A stretch of 64,000 nt of DNA. Origin: an uncultured Planococcus sp. Lineage in GTDB: Bacteria; Bacillota; Bacilli; Bacillales_A; Planococcaceae. Below are positions 33,417 through 42,525 of this stretch, piece after piece. The DNA lies in NCBI GenBank assembly GCA_947502505.1, contig CANNAE010000003.1, forward strand, positions 186,001-250,000, in the 5' to 3' direction. Under the pieces are notes generated by a model. It saw only the letters and a list, made by a program, of their open reading frames with translations, was not told the DNA's origin and did no database searches. Numbering within the stretch: the first letter of the stretch is position 1; every line of letters begins with the position of its first letter. Both the position numbers and the translations under genes were made by a program.

Positions 33417-34457
33417 ATGAAGATTTTGATTCTCGGGGGCACCCGCTTTTTAGGGCGCTTTTTAACGCAAGCTGCCATCGACCAAGGACATGAAGTCACC
33501 TTATTCAATAGAGGAAAAGAAAATCCTGAAATCTTTCCGGAAGCTGAGAAATTGATCGGAGACCGCAACGGAGAGCTCGCCGCATTGGAAGGGCGGACAT
33601 GGGATGCGGTGATCGACACGTGCGGTTTCTTGCCGCAAGTCGTACGGCAATCGGCGGAACTTCTCGCCGGCAATGCTGGACATTACACCTTCATCTCCAG
33701 CGCTTCGGTCTATGATGAGCTGCAAAATCCAGGAATTGATGAGCAGCATGCCGTGCGCCAATTGCCGCGTGCAGAAGCAGAACGAATGGCGCAGGAAGGG
33801 GCCGAGCCGCCTGGCAATGAATACTACGGGGAGCTGAAATTTCTGTGCGAGCGGGAAGTGGAAAAGCAATTTCCGGGAAGCGCGCTGATTATCCGCCCGG
33901 GATTGATCGTAGGGCCTCATGATGTCACAGGGCGCTTCAGCTATTGGGTCAATCGGGTGTCACAGGGCGGCGAAGTTCTGGCACCTGGGCGCAAAGACAG
34001 GCAGATTCAATTGGTCGATGTTCGGGATCTGGCGGAATGGATTTTGCGGATGGTCGAACAGCAGGCGAGCGGGGTATTCAATGCGGCGGGGCCAGGGCAT
34101 TTATTGACGATGGAAGCGTTTCTTGCAACTTGCCGAGAGGCCTTGTCGAGCTCTGCGCAATTCGTTTGGATGGACGATGAGTTTTTGATGGCAAACGATG
34201 TAGGGTATTGGATGGAATTGCCGCTATGGATACCGGACAGTGAGAACCTAGACGGGTTCATGGCGATGTCGATTGACAAAGCGCTGGCTCAAGGGATGAG
34301 TTTTAGGCCGCTCTCAGAGACGATTCGGGCTACACATGAATCGCAACAAAAAGAAGGCAGAGTCGGCACAGCGGGACTGGACAAGGGAAAAGAGCAGCGC
34401 TTATTGGCAAGTTGGAAAGAACGGCAAGAAGGCGGGCAAAGCGATGAAGTTGTATAA
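33417..34457 (+). CDS. NAD-dependent epimerase/dehydratase-like protein
   Basis: The 346-residue extended short-chain dehydrogenase starts with the dinucleotide motif ILGGTRFLGRFL, has DTCGFLPQ and a Ser-Ser-[TS]-type strand TFISSASVYDE, the catalytic pair YYGELK (YxxxK, about 140) and IIRPGLIVGP. Members of this branch (isoflavone reductase/mRNA-binding-like) often have unknown substrates. The stop overlaps the start of the methyltransferase gene by 14 nt, so the two form an operon. Confidence 0.82.
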   Translation: MKILILGGTRFLGRFLTQAAIDQGHEVTLFNRGKENPEIFPEAEKLIGDRNGELAALEGRTWDAVIDTCGFLPQVVRQSAELLAGNAGHYTFISSASVYDELQNPGIDEQHAVRQLPRAEAERMAQEGAEPPGNEYYGELKFLCEREVEKQFPGSALIIRPGLIVGPHDVTGRFSYWVNRVSQGGEVLAPGRKDRQIQLVDVRDLAEWILRMVEQQASGVFNAAGPGHLLTMEAFLATCREALSSSAQFVWMDDEFLMANDVGYWMELPLWIPDSENLDGFMAMSIDKALAQGMSFRPLSETIRATHESQQKEGRVGTAGLDKGKEQRLLASWKERQEGGQSDEVV

Positions 34458-35172
34458 AGAACTAGCCAGCTGGTGGCCATTGATGTCCCCGCATACGGAA
34501 TATGAAGAGGAAGCGAGCCTTTACTTAGAGCTCATGATGCAATATCATCCGCATATTCAAAAAGCAGTGGAGTTCGGTGCTGGCGGCGGCAATAACGCTT
34601 ATTACCTCAAACGCCATTTTTCGATCACCTTGACGGATCTGTCTGGAGAGATGCTGGAAATCAGCCGGCAATTGAACCCGGATTGCAAGCATGTCGAAGG
34701 GGATATGCGGCAATTAGAGTTGGGTGAATCATTCGATTTGGTGTTCATCCACGACGCCATCATGCATTTCACGGCTGCGAATGATTTATTGAAAGTCATG
34801 CGCAATGCCAAAAAGCATTTGAACGAACATGGGATCTTAGTGATTGTGGCAGATGAGTTTACAGAAACATTCAAGCCGCAAACCCATCACGGCGGCATCG
34901 ATCGAGGCAAGCGTGGCCTGCGGTATTTGGAATGGAGCTATGACACGGATACCACCGACCATGTGACAGAAACCGAATACGCCTATATTATGCGGGACGA
35001 AGATGGCCGAGTTTTTACGGAATCAGACCATGCAGAATTTGGGCTGTTCTCGATGGCAGAATGGGAAGGGCTGTTGGAACAAGCAGGATTTCATGCGCAT
35101 TTTGAACGCCTTGCGTACAGCGGCCTGGAGGGAAGTTATTTTGCGATAGTGGCAACGCAGCGGGAACAATAA
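34444..35172 (+). CDS. SAM-dependent methyltransferase, class I
   Basis: The 242-residue protein has the class I methyltransferase core: VEFGAGGGNNAYYL (motif I, about 40), LTDLSGEMLEISRQL, VEGDMRQL, DLVFIHDAIMHF and HGILVIVADEF. Substrate is unknown. The ATG at 34444 lies within the end of the epimerase gene (14-nt overlap, different frame); the in-frame extension to 34336 would overlap far more and has no ribosome-binding site. The coupling suggests that both act on the same small molecule. Confidence 0.82.
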   Translation: MKLYKELASWWPLMSPHTEYEEEASLYLELMMQYHPHIQKAVEFGAGGGNNAYYLKRHFSITLTDLSGEMLEISRQLNPDCKHVEGDMRQLELGESFDLVFIHDAIMHFTAANDLLKVMRNAKKHLNEHGILVIVADEFTETFKPQTHHGGIDRGKRGLRYLEWSYDTDTTDHVTETEYAYIMRDEDGRVFTESDHAEFGLFSMAEWEGLLEQAGFHAHFERLAYSGLEGSYFAIVATQREQ

Positions 35173-35246
35173 GAAATTCGATAGGGATTGAAGGAAGTCT
35201 CTGCCTAAAGAAAACCCATGGAGATGACTCCATGAGTTTAGATGGC

Positions 35247-36122
35247 TTAATGGGATTCAGTTGTTACGACTGGGCAGGATGGGTCGCTTGTCCATTCATT
35301 CATCGATCCATCGTATACTGCGACGTTCGGCTGCCCGAGTTTATTGAGTAGCAAGGCAGTCCAAGTAGCTGCGATGCCGCCCCCGCAATATGTGATGACT
35401 TTGTTATCGGGAGCAAGCGCGCCGCTTTGTGCGAAAGCCTGGCGCAGCAAATCGTCTTTGTGCAATGCTTTAGTCTCGGCGTCTGCATGGGCGGCGAAAA
35501 AGACGTTTTGGCTGCTTGGGATGTGGCCGCTGCGGAAATCTTCCGGCGATAAACTATTGATCAGGATGGTATGTTCGTCTTCGATGGCTAGCCGCACATC
35601 TTCTTTTGTGGCGAGCATATCGCTTCGGCGCTGCCCCGAAAAATCCGCTTTTGGGTAAGACGGGGAATCTGTTGATAATTCATGGCCTTCTGCCTGCCAT
35701 TTCTGCAATCCGCCTTCTAGAATGGCGACTTGGCCGAATCCTTCGTAACGCAATTGCCAAGCGAGCCTTGAGGCCCATTGAGAAGCGGCGACTGATTCGC
35801 CGACGAGGGCGTTTTGATCGTAAATGACCGTTCGCGTGTTATCGCCAATACCGAGGTCGGTCATTTTTTCAATAAATGCATCGCGCGGCGGGACCGTAAA
35901 CGGCAAATCCGCTTCGCTATCGGTCAATTCCCCGAGCAAGTCTGCATACACCGCTCCCGGGATATGGCCTTGTGTGTAGGAGGCTTTCCCGGATTCGATA
36001 TCCGGCGGCCCGCCTGCTTCCGGGAACTTCATGAACACCGTAGCATCCACGATCCGTAAATCAGCATCGTTTAAATGTTCAGTTAGCCAATCAGTTGTCA
36101 CGATTAATGGAATCTCATTCAT
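35247..36122 (-). CDS. Tandem-rhodanese sulfurtransferase (thiosulfate/3-mercaptopyruvate type)
   Basis: The 291-residue protein has two rhodanese domains: an inactive N-terminal copy (about 5-130, IVDATVFMKFPEAGGPPDIESGKASYTQGHIPGAVYADL) and a catalytic C-terminal copy with the persulfide cysteine in ITYCGGGIAATWTALLL (about 245). The loop CGGGIAA is closer to the uncharged mercaptopyruvate sulfurtransferase loop than to the CRKGVTA of thiosulfate enzymes. GGAGGACTGCCTAG precedes the ATG. It is likely involved in sulfur transfer or sulfide/cyanide detoxification. Confidence 0.88.
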   Translation of the reverse strand: MNEIPLIVTTDWLTEHLNDADLRIVDATVFMKFPEAGGPPDIESGKASYTQGHIPGAVYADLLGELTDSEADLPFTVPPRDAFIEKMTDLGIGDNTRTVIYDQNALVGESVAASQWASRLAWQLRYEGFGQVAILEGGLQKWQAEGHELSTDSPSYPKADFSGQRRSDMLATKEDVRLAIEDEHTILINSLSPEDFRSGHIPSSQNVFFAAHADAETKALHKDDLLRQAFAQSGALAPDNKVITYCGGGIAATWTALLLNKLGQPNVAVYDGSMNEWTSDPSCPVVTTESH

Positions 36123-36261
36123 CTAGGCAGTCCTCCTTTATAGGGGTGTCTTTACTGTAATCTTTTCTTGAGAATCCCGTCAAAAATTAGGATTTTCGAA
36201 AACAGCAAGCACGACAACGAACGCGGTTTTGATCCGTTAACTTTAAAAGGGGAAGATGCAC

Positions 36262-36816
36262 ATGATCTATGCAGCTTTGCTTCGCGGCATCAATGTCGGC
36301 GGGCATAATAAAGTCAATATGAAGGAATTGAAAGAGGCGTTCGAACAGGCGGGCATGTCGTCGGTCAAAACTTACATCAATTCAGGCAATATCGTTTTTC
36401 AGGATAGCCGCGAGAAAGAACAAGTGACAGTTCTTTTAGAACAAGCGATTCTTGAACAGTTTGGGCTGCGCATTAAGGTGTTAGTGTATTCATTCGATGA
36501 ATATAGCCGCATCGCGCAGGCGGTCCCATCAGAATGGGCCAATGATAAACAATTAAAAAGCGATGTGCTGTTTTTATGGCAGCAGGTCGACCAACAAAAT
36601 GTGCTCGAACAATTGCCGTTAAAACCGGATATTGACCAAACTATCTATGTACCAGGCGCCGTTCTTTGGTCGGTTGACCGGGAACAAGCATCAAGGAGCG
36701 GGATGGCGAAAATCGTTGGCACCGCGTTGTATAAACAAGTCACGATCCGCAATGTGAATACCGTCCGGAAGATTTACGAGTTGATGAGGGAACTTGAAGG
36801 AGAGCTAACGAAATAA
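36262..36816 (+). CDS. DUF1697 family protein
   Basis: The 184-residue protein is a clear DUF1697 member: YAALLRGINVGGHNKVNMKELKEAFEQAGMSSVKTYINSGNIVF at the N-terminus and SGMAKIVGTALYKQVTIRNVNTVRKIYEL at the C-terminus are the family's two conserved blocks. Its biochemical function is unknown. The ATG at 36262 is preferred to 36256 because AAGGGGAA then lies at normal spacing. Monocistronic. Confidence 0.88.
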   Translation: MIYAALLRGINVGGHNKVNMKELKEAFEQAGMSSVKTYINSGNIVFQDSREKEQVTVLLEQAILEQFGLRIKVLVYSFDEYSRIAQAVPSEWANDKQLKSDVLFLWQQVDQQNVLEQLPLKPDIDQTIYVPGAVLWSVDREQASRSGMAKIVGTALYKQVTIRNVNTVRKIYELMRELEGELTK

Positions 36817-36883
36817 CCCTATAATTGATTGATAATTATGATAATATTGAGGTGTTGAAAAATGTGGAAGTGGAGGCGAGAAG

Positions 36884-37624
36884 ATGGAGTTAACAGGCAA
36901 AATAGCAGTGGTGACAGGCGGGGCTTCAGGAATTGGGCTAGCGGCGGCAAAAGCGTATTTGGCAAAAGGCGCAAAAGTGGTGATTGCCGATTTTAACGAA
37001 GAAGGCGGAAAACAGGCGGTCGAGAGCTTGAAAGATGAAGGCGATATCTTATTTGTCAAAGTGGATGTGGCAAGTGAGGATTCGGTAAAAGCGATGATCG
37101 ACTTCACGATCGATCAGTTCGGCACCATTGATTTGCTCGTCAATAATGCCGGCATCGGTGCGCTGACAGAGACGCATGAGTTGAGTTATGAAGACTACCA
37201 TAAAGTCATTGCGGTCAATCAGGACAGCATCTTCTTTGGGGCGAAACACGCTATCCGCCATATGATGGATCATGGCGGCGGGGTCATCATCAACACTTCC
37301 TCGATTCTTGGAAGTGTCGGTGAAGGGGCAGCGTTTGCTTATAACGCTTCCAAGGGCGCCGTCAACCTTATGACGAAATCCCTGGCGCTTCAATACGCGC
37401 CGCACGGCATCCGCGTCAATGCCGTCGCGCCGGGCTATGTCGAATCCGGCATGGTCAGCCGTGAAGCGCTTGGCGATGAATTTTATGGGCAGCTGGTCAG
37501 CAAGCATCCGATCGGCCGTATCGGCAAAGCAGACGAAATCGCCCACGCCATCATCTTTCTTAGTGAAAATGACTTCACTACGGGCACCACTATCCTAGTT
37601 GATGGCGGGTACACCGCACAATAA
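36884..37624 (+). CDS. Short-chain dehydrogenase/reductase (classical SDR)
   Basis: The 246-residue oxidoreductase has all classical SDR elements: TGGASGIG cofactor loop (12-19), Asp at 37 (IADF, suggesting NAD preference), NNAG (about 88), catalytic Ser in NTSSILGS (about 138) and YNASKG (Tyr/Lys about 152-156), then PGYVESGM and the closing TGTTILVDGGYTAQ. It resembles glucose 1-dehydrogenase/FabG relatives such as YxbG; substrate unknown. Monocistronic. Confidence 0.88.
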   Translation: MELTGKIAVVTGGASGIGLAAAKAYLAKGAKVVIADFNEEGGKQAVESLKDEGDILFVKVDVASEDSVKAMIDFTIDQFGTIDLLVNNAGIGALTETHELSYEDYHKVIAVNQDSIFFGAKHAIRHMMDHGGGVIINTSSILGSVGEGAAFAYNASKGAVNLMTKSLALQYAPHGIRVNAVAPGYVESGMVSREALGDEFYGQLVSKHPIGRIGKADEIAHAIIFLSENDFTTGTTILVDGGYTAQ

Positions 37625-37889
37625 CTAGGGTCAATATATGAGTAATTGAAAACATCCGTGCTTTGGAGCGCCTATCCAAGACATAGATGTTTTTTTTGGC
37701 TTCAGTCATATAGAAAAGGCTCACCCTAGGCAAGGTGAGGCAAAAGAATGGTTTCCGGAAAATACATAAGTTCAGAAAACATAAAGCACCCGCAGATGAT
37801 ATGATTAGAAGATGCGATCGACAACGAAAACTCGAAGAGACCAGCCGGGCTCCATGTCTTTTCAGTTTGGCGGAACAGGTGATGACACA

Positions 37890-40800
37890 ATGGCAACACA
37901 AACCAAAACATACGAGACGACTATACGTTTAACTAAAACCGCATCGGAAAAGATGAGAGGGTTCGGCATCAGCGAACGATCATTTTTTATGGCGGACCAT
38001 CCGTTTCAAGTATTTCTCGAGCGCTATCCGTCGACTGCGGATGGTTCTCTTTCCGTTGCGCTATTGTTCAATGCAGAACAAACAGCTAGGCTGACGGACC
38101 AGGCGGGCGGGCAAGCGGCCGTGCTTCATTGCGTATTCGCGAACCATCAATTATTGGTGACCAATGTGACTTTACGAAAAGCCTATCAGGCACTCGGTAC
38201 CAATTGGCAGCGCGAAGAAACGATTCAGTTCAAGAATTCGCGTGACCCGGTGCCGGTAGCGTTCATGAACTTGATTAACCGAATGACCCCGGCGAAAGAG
38301 CGTTCGGATTATGTGAAAAAGCGCATCTCGAGCTGGGAAGGCTATTTGAAGATTCAAGAACAGGGCATGGACATTCCGGACATTAAGACCGGCTATTCGA
38401 ATTTGGCGTTCAGCCACGATTTCAGCCGCATCACCTTGACCGGCTGCCGGATGGACGATAAAGAATGGAAAAACTTGCGCAATCTAAGCGTCCGGCTCAC
38501 TGGCATCGATGGCGATGTCGGAACCGTCCTGAAGACGAAAAATCGTGCAATCGAAATTGAAGTGAATGCCTATATCATCAAGCAGCTGCGCGATAAAGCG
38601 CATACGCTCCATAAAAGGGAAGCCGTGTTCAGCAATTTCGCGGCACTCAGCCAAGTCCGGAGATTGCGCCAAGGCTTCACCAACCTCGAAAAGGGGCTGG
38701 CGGTCAATCCGCAGCTCGACCGCTTATTGTTCGAAGAGCGGCCGAATGTGGCGCCATTAAAAGAATTGCCGAAGCTCACGTTCCATAACCGTTTGAATGA
38801 ATTCCAGCAACAAGCGGTGACAGGGGCGATGTCTGCGGAAGACCTATACGTCATCCAAGGGCCACCAGGGACCGGCAAGACGACGGTCATTTCGGAGATT
38901 TGCCTGCAAAACGCCAAGAAGGGCTTGCGCACGCTCGTCGCTTCGCAGTCGAATTTGGCAGTCGACAATGCACTCGGGCGCTTGCTTGCCCATAAAGACA
39001 TCCGGATTTTGCGTGTCGGGCGCACCGAAAGCATCGAAGAAGATGGCCAGAAATTCATCGAAGAAAATGTCGGGCAGTATTGGAAAGACCATACCTTAAA
39101 AGAAATCACGGCGCAGTATGAGGCGCGTCAAGCCCGCGAAAAAGAAGTCGCCCAAAAACTTGAAGAAACGGGACAGGCCTACACGGAGCTGCAGCCGGTA
39201 TTTGAGAAATGGAAGCAAGCCGTGGAAGATAAAAAAGCTGCCCAATCGAAACAGCAAGAATTGCAGGCGTCTGTGGAAGCTTTGGAAAACAAAACACGGG
39301 CGCGCGAGCTCGAACAGCGGCAAGCGGCAAGCCACAAAAATAGCATCGAGGAGAAAATAGAAGAACTCCAAGCGGCGATCCATCAGGCGCAAGGCTTGCT
39401 CGATAGCGGGCATGGGCCGGAATGGTTCGAACAACAACAGCAGCAAACAAGCGAAACGATCGAACAGCTTGAACGCGTACGCGAGTCGAGGAGGCTCGGC
39501 GAACAACTGGCCGCATTGCGCCGCGAGACCGGGCTGATCGAAGAGAAGCGCGACGAAGTGATGGCGAGGGCAAAGGAAAAGAAAGCCATACTCGAGACAG
39601 TGGAGGACATGAAAAAAGTCGACAGCCTGCTTGAAGTGATGGCGGCACAAAAAATCGAAGAAGTGCCGGCAATCACTTTCTCACTCAGCAAGCTCGACAT
39701 GATCCGCGACAAGATGGCAGAGCGCAAAAAGCTCGAAGCCTATAACACGAGCGTCACGTCGGCAATCGGCTATGTCGAGAAGTTATTGGGAAGTTCCGGG
39801 GTTGATACAGCGCAAGTGAAAGAACACGCCTTATCGCAAGCGGAATCATTCACTTCAGCCAATATCGATGAATTTCTTGAAAAGCTGCGCGCGATGCTGA
39901 AAAATTCACAGCACATCGATTCGAAGCTTCTTGCGAAAGCGCTGAGCGGACTCTACAAACGCCAGAACGATGTGTGGCGCAGAGGCGCGATGCTAAAAGC
40001 CGCAGATGTTTATATTGAAGAGTCAAAACGTGCATTCGGCCAATTGAAAAAAGCACTTTGCGGGGAACTTGAAAAGCAAAGGCAGCGCTACCTGGAATTG
40101 GATGAACGGGGGCTGGAACAAGCCGAGCGGCAGCAAGAAGAACTTTCGCGCATCGAACGGCGAATGGCCGGCTTGTCAGTGTCGATCGACGTGCCGGAAG
40201 ATATCGAACAAGCGATGGCCGATCATCAAACGCAATTGGCGCAGCTCCAAAAAAGCCAAACAGAAGTTGTTCAAGCAGCTGCAGATCTGGAGCAGCAACA
40301 AGCCAGCTTGCTCGCTGAACAAACGGCAGATGAAAAAGCAGCACAGCGAATCGCCGACCTCGCAGCGCAACTTGACGAAGCGGCACAACGTCTAAAGGAC
40401 AAACAGCTGGAACTGCAAGAATTGGAAAGCATCCTTTCAACAGATCCGGAAGCGGCCTACGAAGAAACCGCGAAACAGCTCGCCAGCCTGTCGTTCGATA
40501 TGGAATCGCTTAAGCAAGAGCAAAAGAACTTCCCGCTTTTGCAATCGGTGCAAAAGCAGTGGATCGGCCTCTTGGAAACGGCGAACGAACACGATCTGGA
40601 CGAGATCCGCAAGCTGTATATTAAACACGCGAATGTTATCGGCACTACCTGTGTGGCGTCTGCGCGTAAAGATTTCCAGGACAATTATCCGGTATTCGAT
40701 GTTGTCATCGTCGATGAAGTGTCCAAAGCGACGCCGCCTGAACTATTGCTGCCGATGCTCAAAGGCAAAAAAGTCATTTTGGTCGGGGACCACCACCAAT

Positions 40801-41654
40801 TGCCGCCTTTGCTTGGCAACGATACTTTGGAAGAAACCTTGGAAGAAATGATCAAAGAAAACAGCGGTTTTGAAGAAAAACGCGAGCTCGAGAAATTGCT
40901 CGAGGAGTCGTTATTTGAGCGCTTGTATAAAAATTTGCCGGATACCAACAAGACCATGCTCGCGATTCAATACCGCATGCACGCAGATATCATGGAAACC
41001 ATTTCGCCGTTCTATAAAGACGAGAATGTCCAATTGCAATGCGGCTTGACGGATTCTAATAAAGACCGCGACCATTACCTCGAATCGGCAACAGTGAAAC
41101 GCCATAACCACCTCATGTGGCTCGATTTGCCGAACGAACCGGCATTCTTTGAAGAGCGCATGAGCGGAGGGAAAAGTTTGTATAATCCGTCAGAACTTGC
41201 CGAGATCAGCCGCCTGCTCGTGGAACTCAACGATGCAGTGGCTGAAGCGAAAGCGGCTGGCCGGATGCCCACAGATGAGTTGAAAACGGTTGGCGTCATT
41301 TCCTTCTACGGCGAACAAGTGAAGCGGCTGCAGCGCATGATCGACCAGGAATTGCGCTTGCCGCATTTATTGCTCCGCACCGGCACGGTCGACCGTTTCC
41401 AAGGCAGTGAAATGGAGATTATCCTCCTGAGCATGGTCCGCAACAACCACAATGAACGCGGCGATATCGGCTTCGCCAAAGATTACCGTAGATTGAATGT
41501 TGCTTTGTCGCGTGCCAAGCAATTGCTGGTGATGGTCGGCAGTTCCGAGATGTTCACGAAACGGGCTAAAAAACAACAGACAAAACAAATGTATCAGCAT
41601 GTACTTGATGTCGCCGAACAAAAACACGGCGTGAAAGTGCTGCAGAAGGGGTGA
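37890..41654 (+). CDS. SF1 (Upf1/Dna2-like) helicase with a long coiled-coil insertion
   Basis: The 1254-residue ATPase shows superfamily 1B motifs: I GPPGTGKTT (about 323), Ia VASQSNLAVDNAL, II VIVDEVSKATPPEL (about 938), III LVGDHHQLPPLL, IV AIQYRMH, V TVDRFQGSE and VI RRLNVALSRAK (about 1200). Between motifs Ia and II, about 500 residues of Gln/Glu/Lys-rich heptads form a coiled coil, far longer than in Upf1. The N-terminal 300 residues are an unassigned nucleic-acid-binding-like region. ATG at 37890 has AGGTGA 7 nt upstream; earlier in-frame ATGs have none. It is followed after 4 nt by a winged-helix protein gene, so the two probably act together. Confidence 0.85.
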   Translation: MATQTKTYETTIRLTKTASEKMRGFGISERSFFMADHPFQVFLERYPSTADGSLSVALLFNAEQTARLTDQAGGQAAVLHCVFANHQLLVTNVTLRKAYQALGTNWQREETIQFKNSRDPVPVAFMNLINRMTPAKERSDYVKKRISSWEGYLKIQEQGMDIPDIKTGYSNLAFSHDFSRITLTGCRMDDKEWKNLRNLSVRLTGIDGDVGTVLKTKNRAIEIEVNAYIIKQLRDKAHTLHKREAVFSNFAALSQVRRLRQGFTNLEKGLAVNPQLDRLLFEERPNVAPLKELPKLTFHNRLNEFQQQAVTGAMSAEDLYVIQGPPGTGKTTVISEICLQNAKKGLRTLVASQSNLAVDNALGRLLAHKDIRILRVGRTESIEEDGQKFIEENVGQYWKDHTLKEITAQYEARQAREKEVAQKLEETGQAYTELQPVFEKWKQAVEDKKAAQSKQQELQASVEALENKTRARELEQRQAASHKNSIEEKIEELQAAIHQAQGLLDSGHGPEWFEQQQQQTSETIEQLERVRESRRLGEQLAALRRETGLIEEKRDEVMARAKEKKAILETVEDMKKVDSLLEVMAAQKIEEVPAITFSLSKLDMIRDKMAERKKLEAYNTSVTSAIGYVEKLLGSSGVDTAQVKEHALSQAESFTSANIDEFLEKLRAMLKNSQHIDSKLLAKALSGLYKRQNDVWRRGAMLKAADVYIEESKRAFGQLKKALCGELEKQRQRYLELDERGLEQAERQQEELSRIERRMAGLSVSIDVPEDIEQAMADHQTQLAQLQKSQTEVVQAAADLEQQQASLLAEQTADEKAAQRIADLAAQLDEAAQRLKDKQLELQELESILSTDPEAAYEETAKQLASLSFDMESLKQEQKNFPLLQSVQKQWIGLLETANEHDLDEIRKLYIKHANVIGTTCVASARKDFQDNYPVFDVVIVDEVSKATPPELLLPMLKGKKVILVGDHHQLPPLLGNDTLEETLEEMIKENSGFEEKRELEKLLEESLFERLYKNLPDTNKTMLAIQYRMHADIMETISPFYKDENVQLQCGLTDSNKDRDHYLESATVKRHNHLMWLDLPNEPAFFEERMSGGKSLYNPSELAEISRLLVELNDAVAEAKAAGRMPTDELKTVGVISFYGEQVKRLQRMIDQELRLPHLLLRTGTVDRFQGSEMEIILLSMVRNNHNERGDIGFAKDYRRLNVALSRAKQLLVMVGSSEMFTKRAKKQQTKQMYQHVLDVAEQKHGVKVLQKG

Positions 41655-41658
41655 GCAC

Positions 41659-42420
41659 ATGGTGAAGCTAGTGGATAAGTTGCGTATGGAATTGGCGTCG
41701 AACGGAAATGTAGAAATCGTAAACGAGCTGTCGTGGCATGTGCCGCTGGTTTCTTATGAAGTATCGTTTTCCCGAGTCAAGCGCTTCAAAATGGATATCT
41801 TGATGAAGATGCTGCTGCTGGCTTTTCAGGAAGCAGACATCCGCCGCCCTGCTGCACTCGCTGAGATGTTGTTTGTCGAGGAGCTGTTCATCCGCGACTT
41901 AATCGACAAAATGCACCATACGCAGCTGATCCGCCTCGATCCCAAAGGCTACCGGCTGACCGATAAAGGCTACGGACAGCTGGAAAAAGGCATTTTTGAG
42001 GAAGCGATGGAAAGCGATGAAGCTATTGCTTCTTTTAGTGCGGCCCATAACCGCTATTGGCTAGCAGAAGAGCCGCCTGGCCAAACACAAACGGAAGGGC
42101 CTGTTTACCGCTACGCCGTGGAACAGGCGGCTGACGAGAGCCGCATCCGCGAGCTGCTGGGCCAGGAAAAAAATACCACAGAAGAAGGCTATCAAGTGCT
42201 GGTCGCAGATGTCTTGGCGCTGGACGAGCTTGGCCATGACTCTATCCCGTGCATCGAATTTCAATTATATGACCGGAAACAGGACCTCTTTTACGCCCGG
42301 GTCTGGAATACGAGGAGCGGCACGTGGGATGAAGTGCTTCAAAAACAGATCGAGAAGCAGGAATTGCTCGCATGGCGCGAAGCGATGGCGATCCAAGAAT
42401 CCCCAACAGAACATGCTTAG
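41659..42420 (+). CDS. Winged-helix protein, partner of the SF1 helicase
   Basis: The 253-residue protein is not assigned to a named family. Residues about 47-110 look like a winged helix (DILMKMLLLAFQEADIRRPAALAEMLFVEELFIRDLIDKMHHTQLIRLDPKGYRLTDKG), with the helix-helix-wing pattern of MarR/ArsR-like domains. The C-terminal half (about 170-245: VLVADVLALDELGHDSIPCIEFQLYDRKQDLFYARVWNTRSGTWDEVL) is a mixed alpha/beta region of unknown role. It starts 4 nt after the helicase stop with GGGGTGAG upstream, so the two are co-translated. The open question is whether it recruits the helicase to DNA or RNA. Confidence 0.65.
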   Translation: MVKLVDKLRMELASNGNVEIVNELSWHVPLVSYEVSFSRVKRFKMDILMKMLLLAFQEADIRRPAALAEMLFVEELFIRDLIDKMHHTQLIRLDPKGYRLTDKGYGQLEKGIFEEAMESDEAIASFSAAHNRYWLAEEPPGQTQTEGPVYRYAVEQAADESRIRELLGQEKNTTEEGYQVLVADVLALDELGHDSIPCIEFQLYDRKQDLFYARVWNTRSGTWDEVLQKQIEKQELLAWREAMAIQESPTEHA

Positions 42421-42525
42421 GGCTTTGAATTTCCGGAAAATGGGAGTACAATAGAGAATGTTTCTTTCGCAGAACAGGCAATCGAATGGCCTGAAGATAA
42501 TTGATCATGAAAAGGTGTAATGAAT

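Noticed and set aside
35211..35241. Hairpin AAACCCATGGA/TCCATGAGTTT as a terminator
   Set aside because: Imperfect stem with no T run on either strand; too weak to list as a feature.
39096..40440. Several 180-196-codon minus-strand frames inside the helicase gene
   Set aside because: They run antisense to the repetitive Glu/Lys/Gln coiled-coil codons, which rarely give stops on the other strand.
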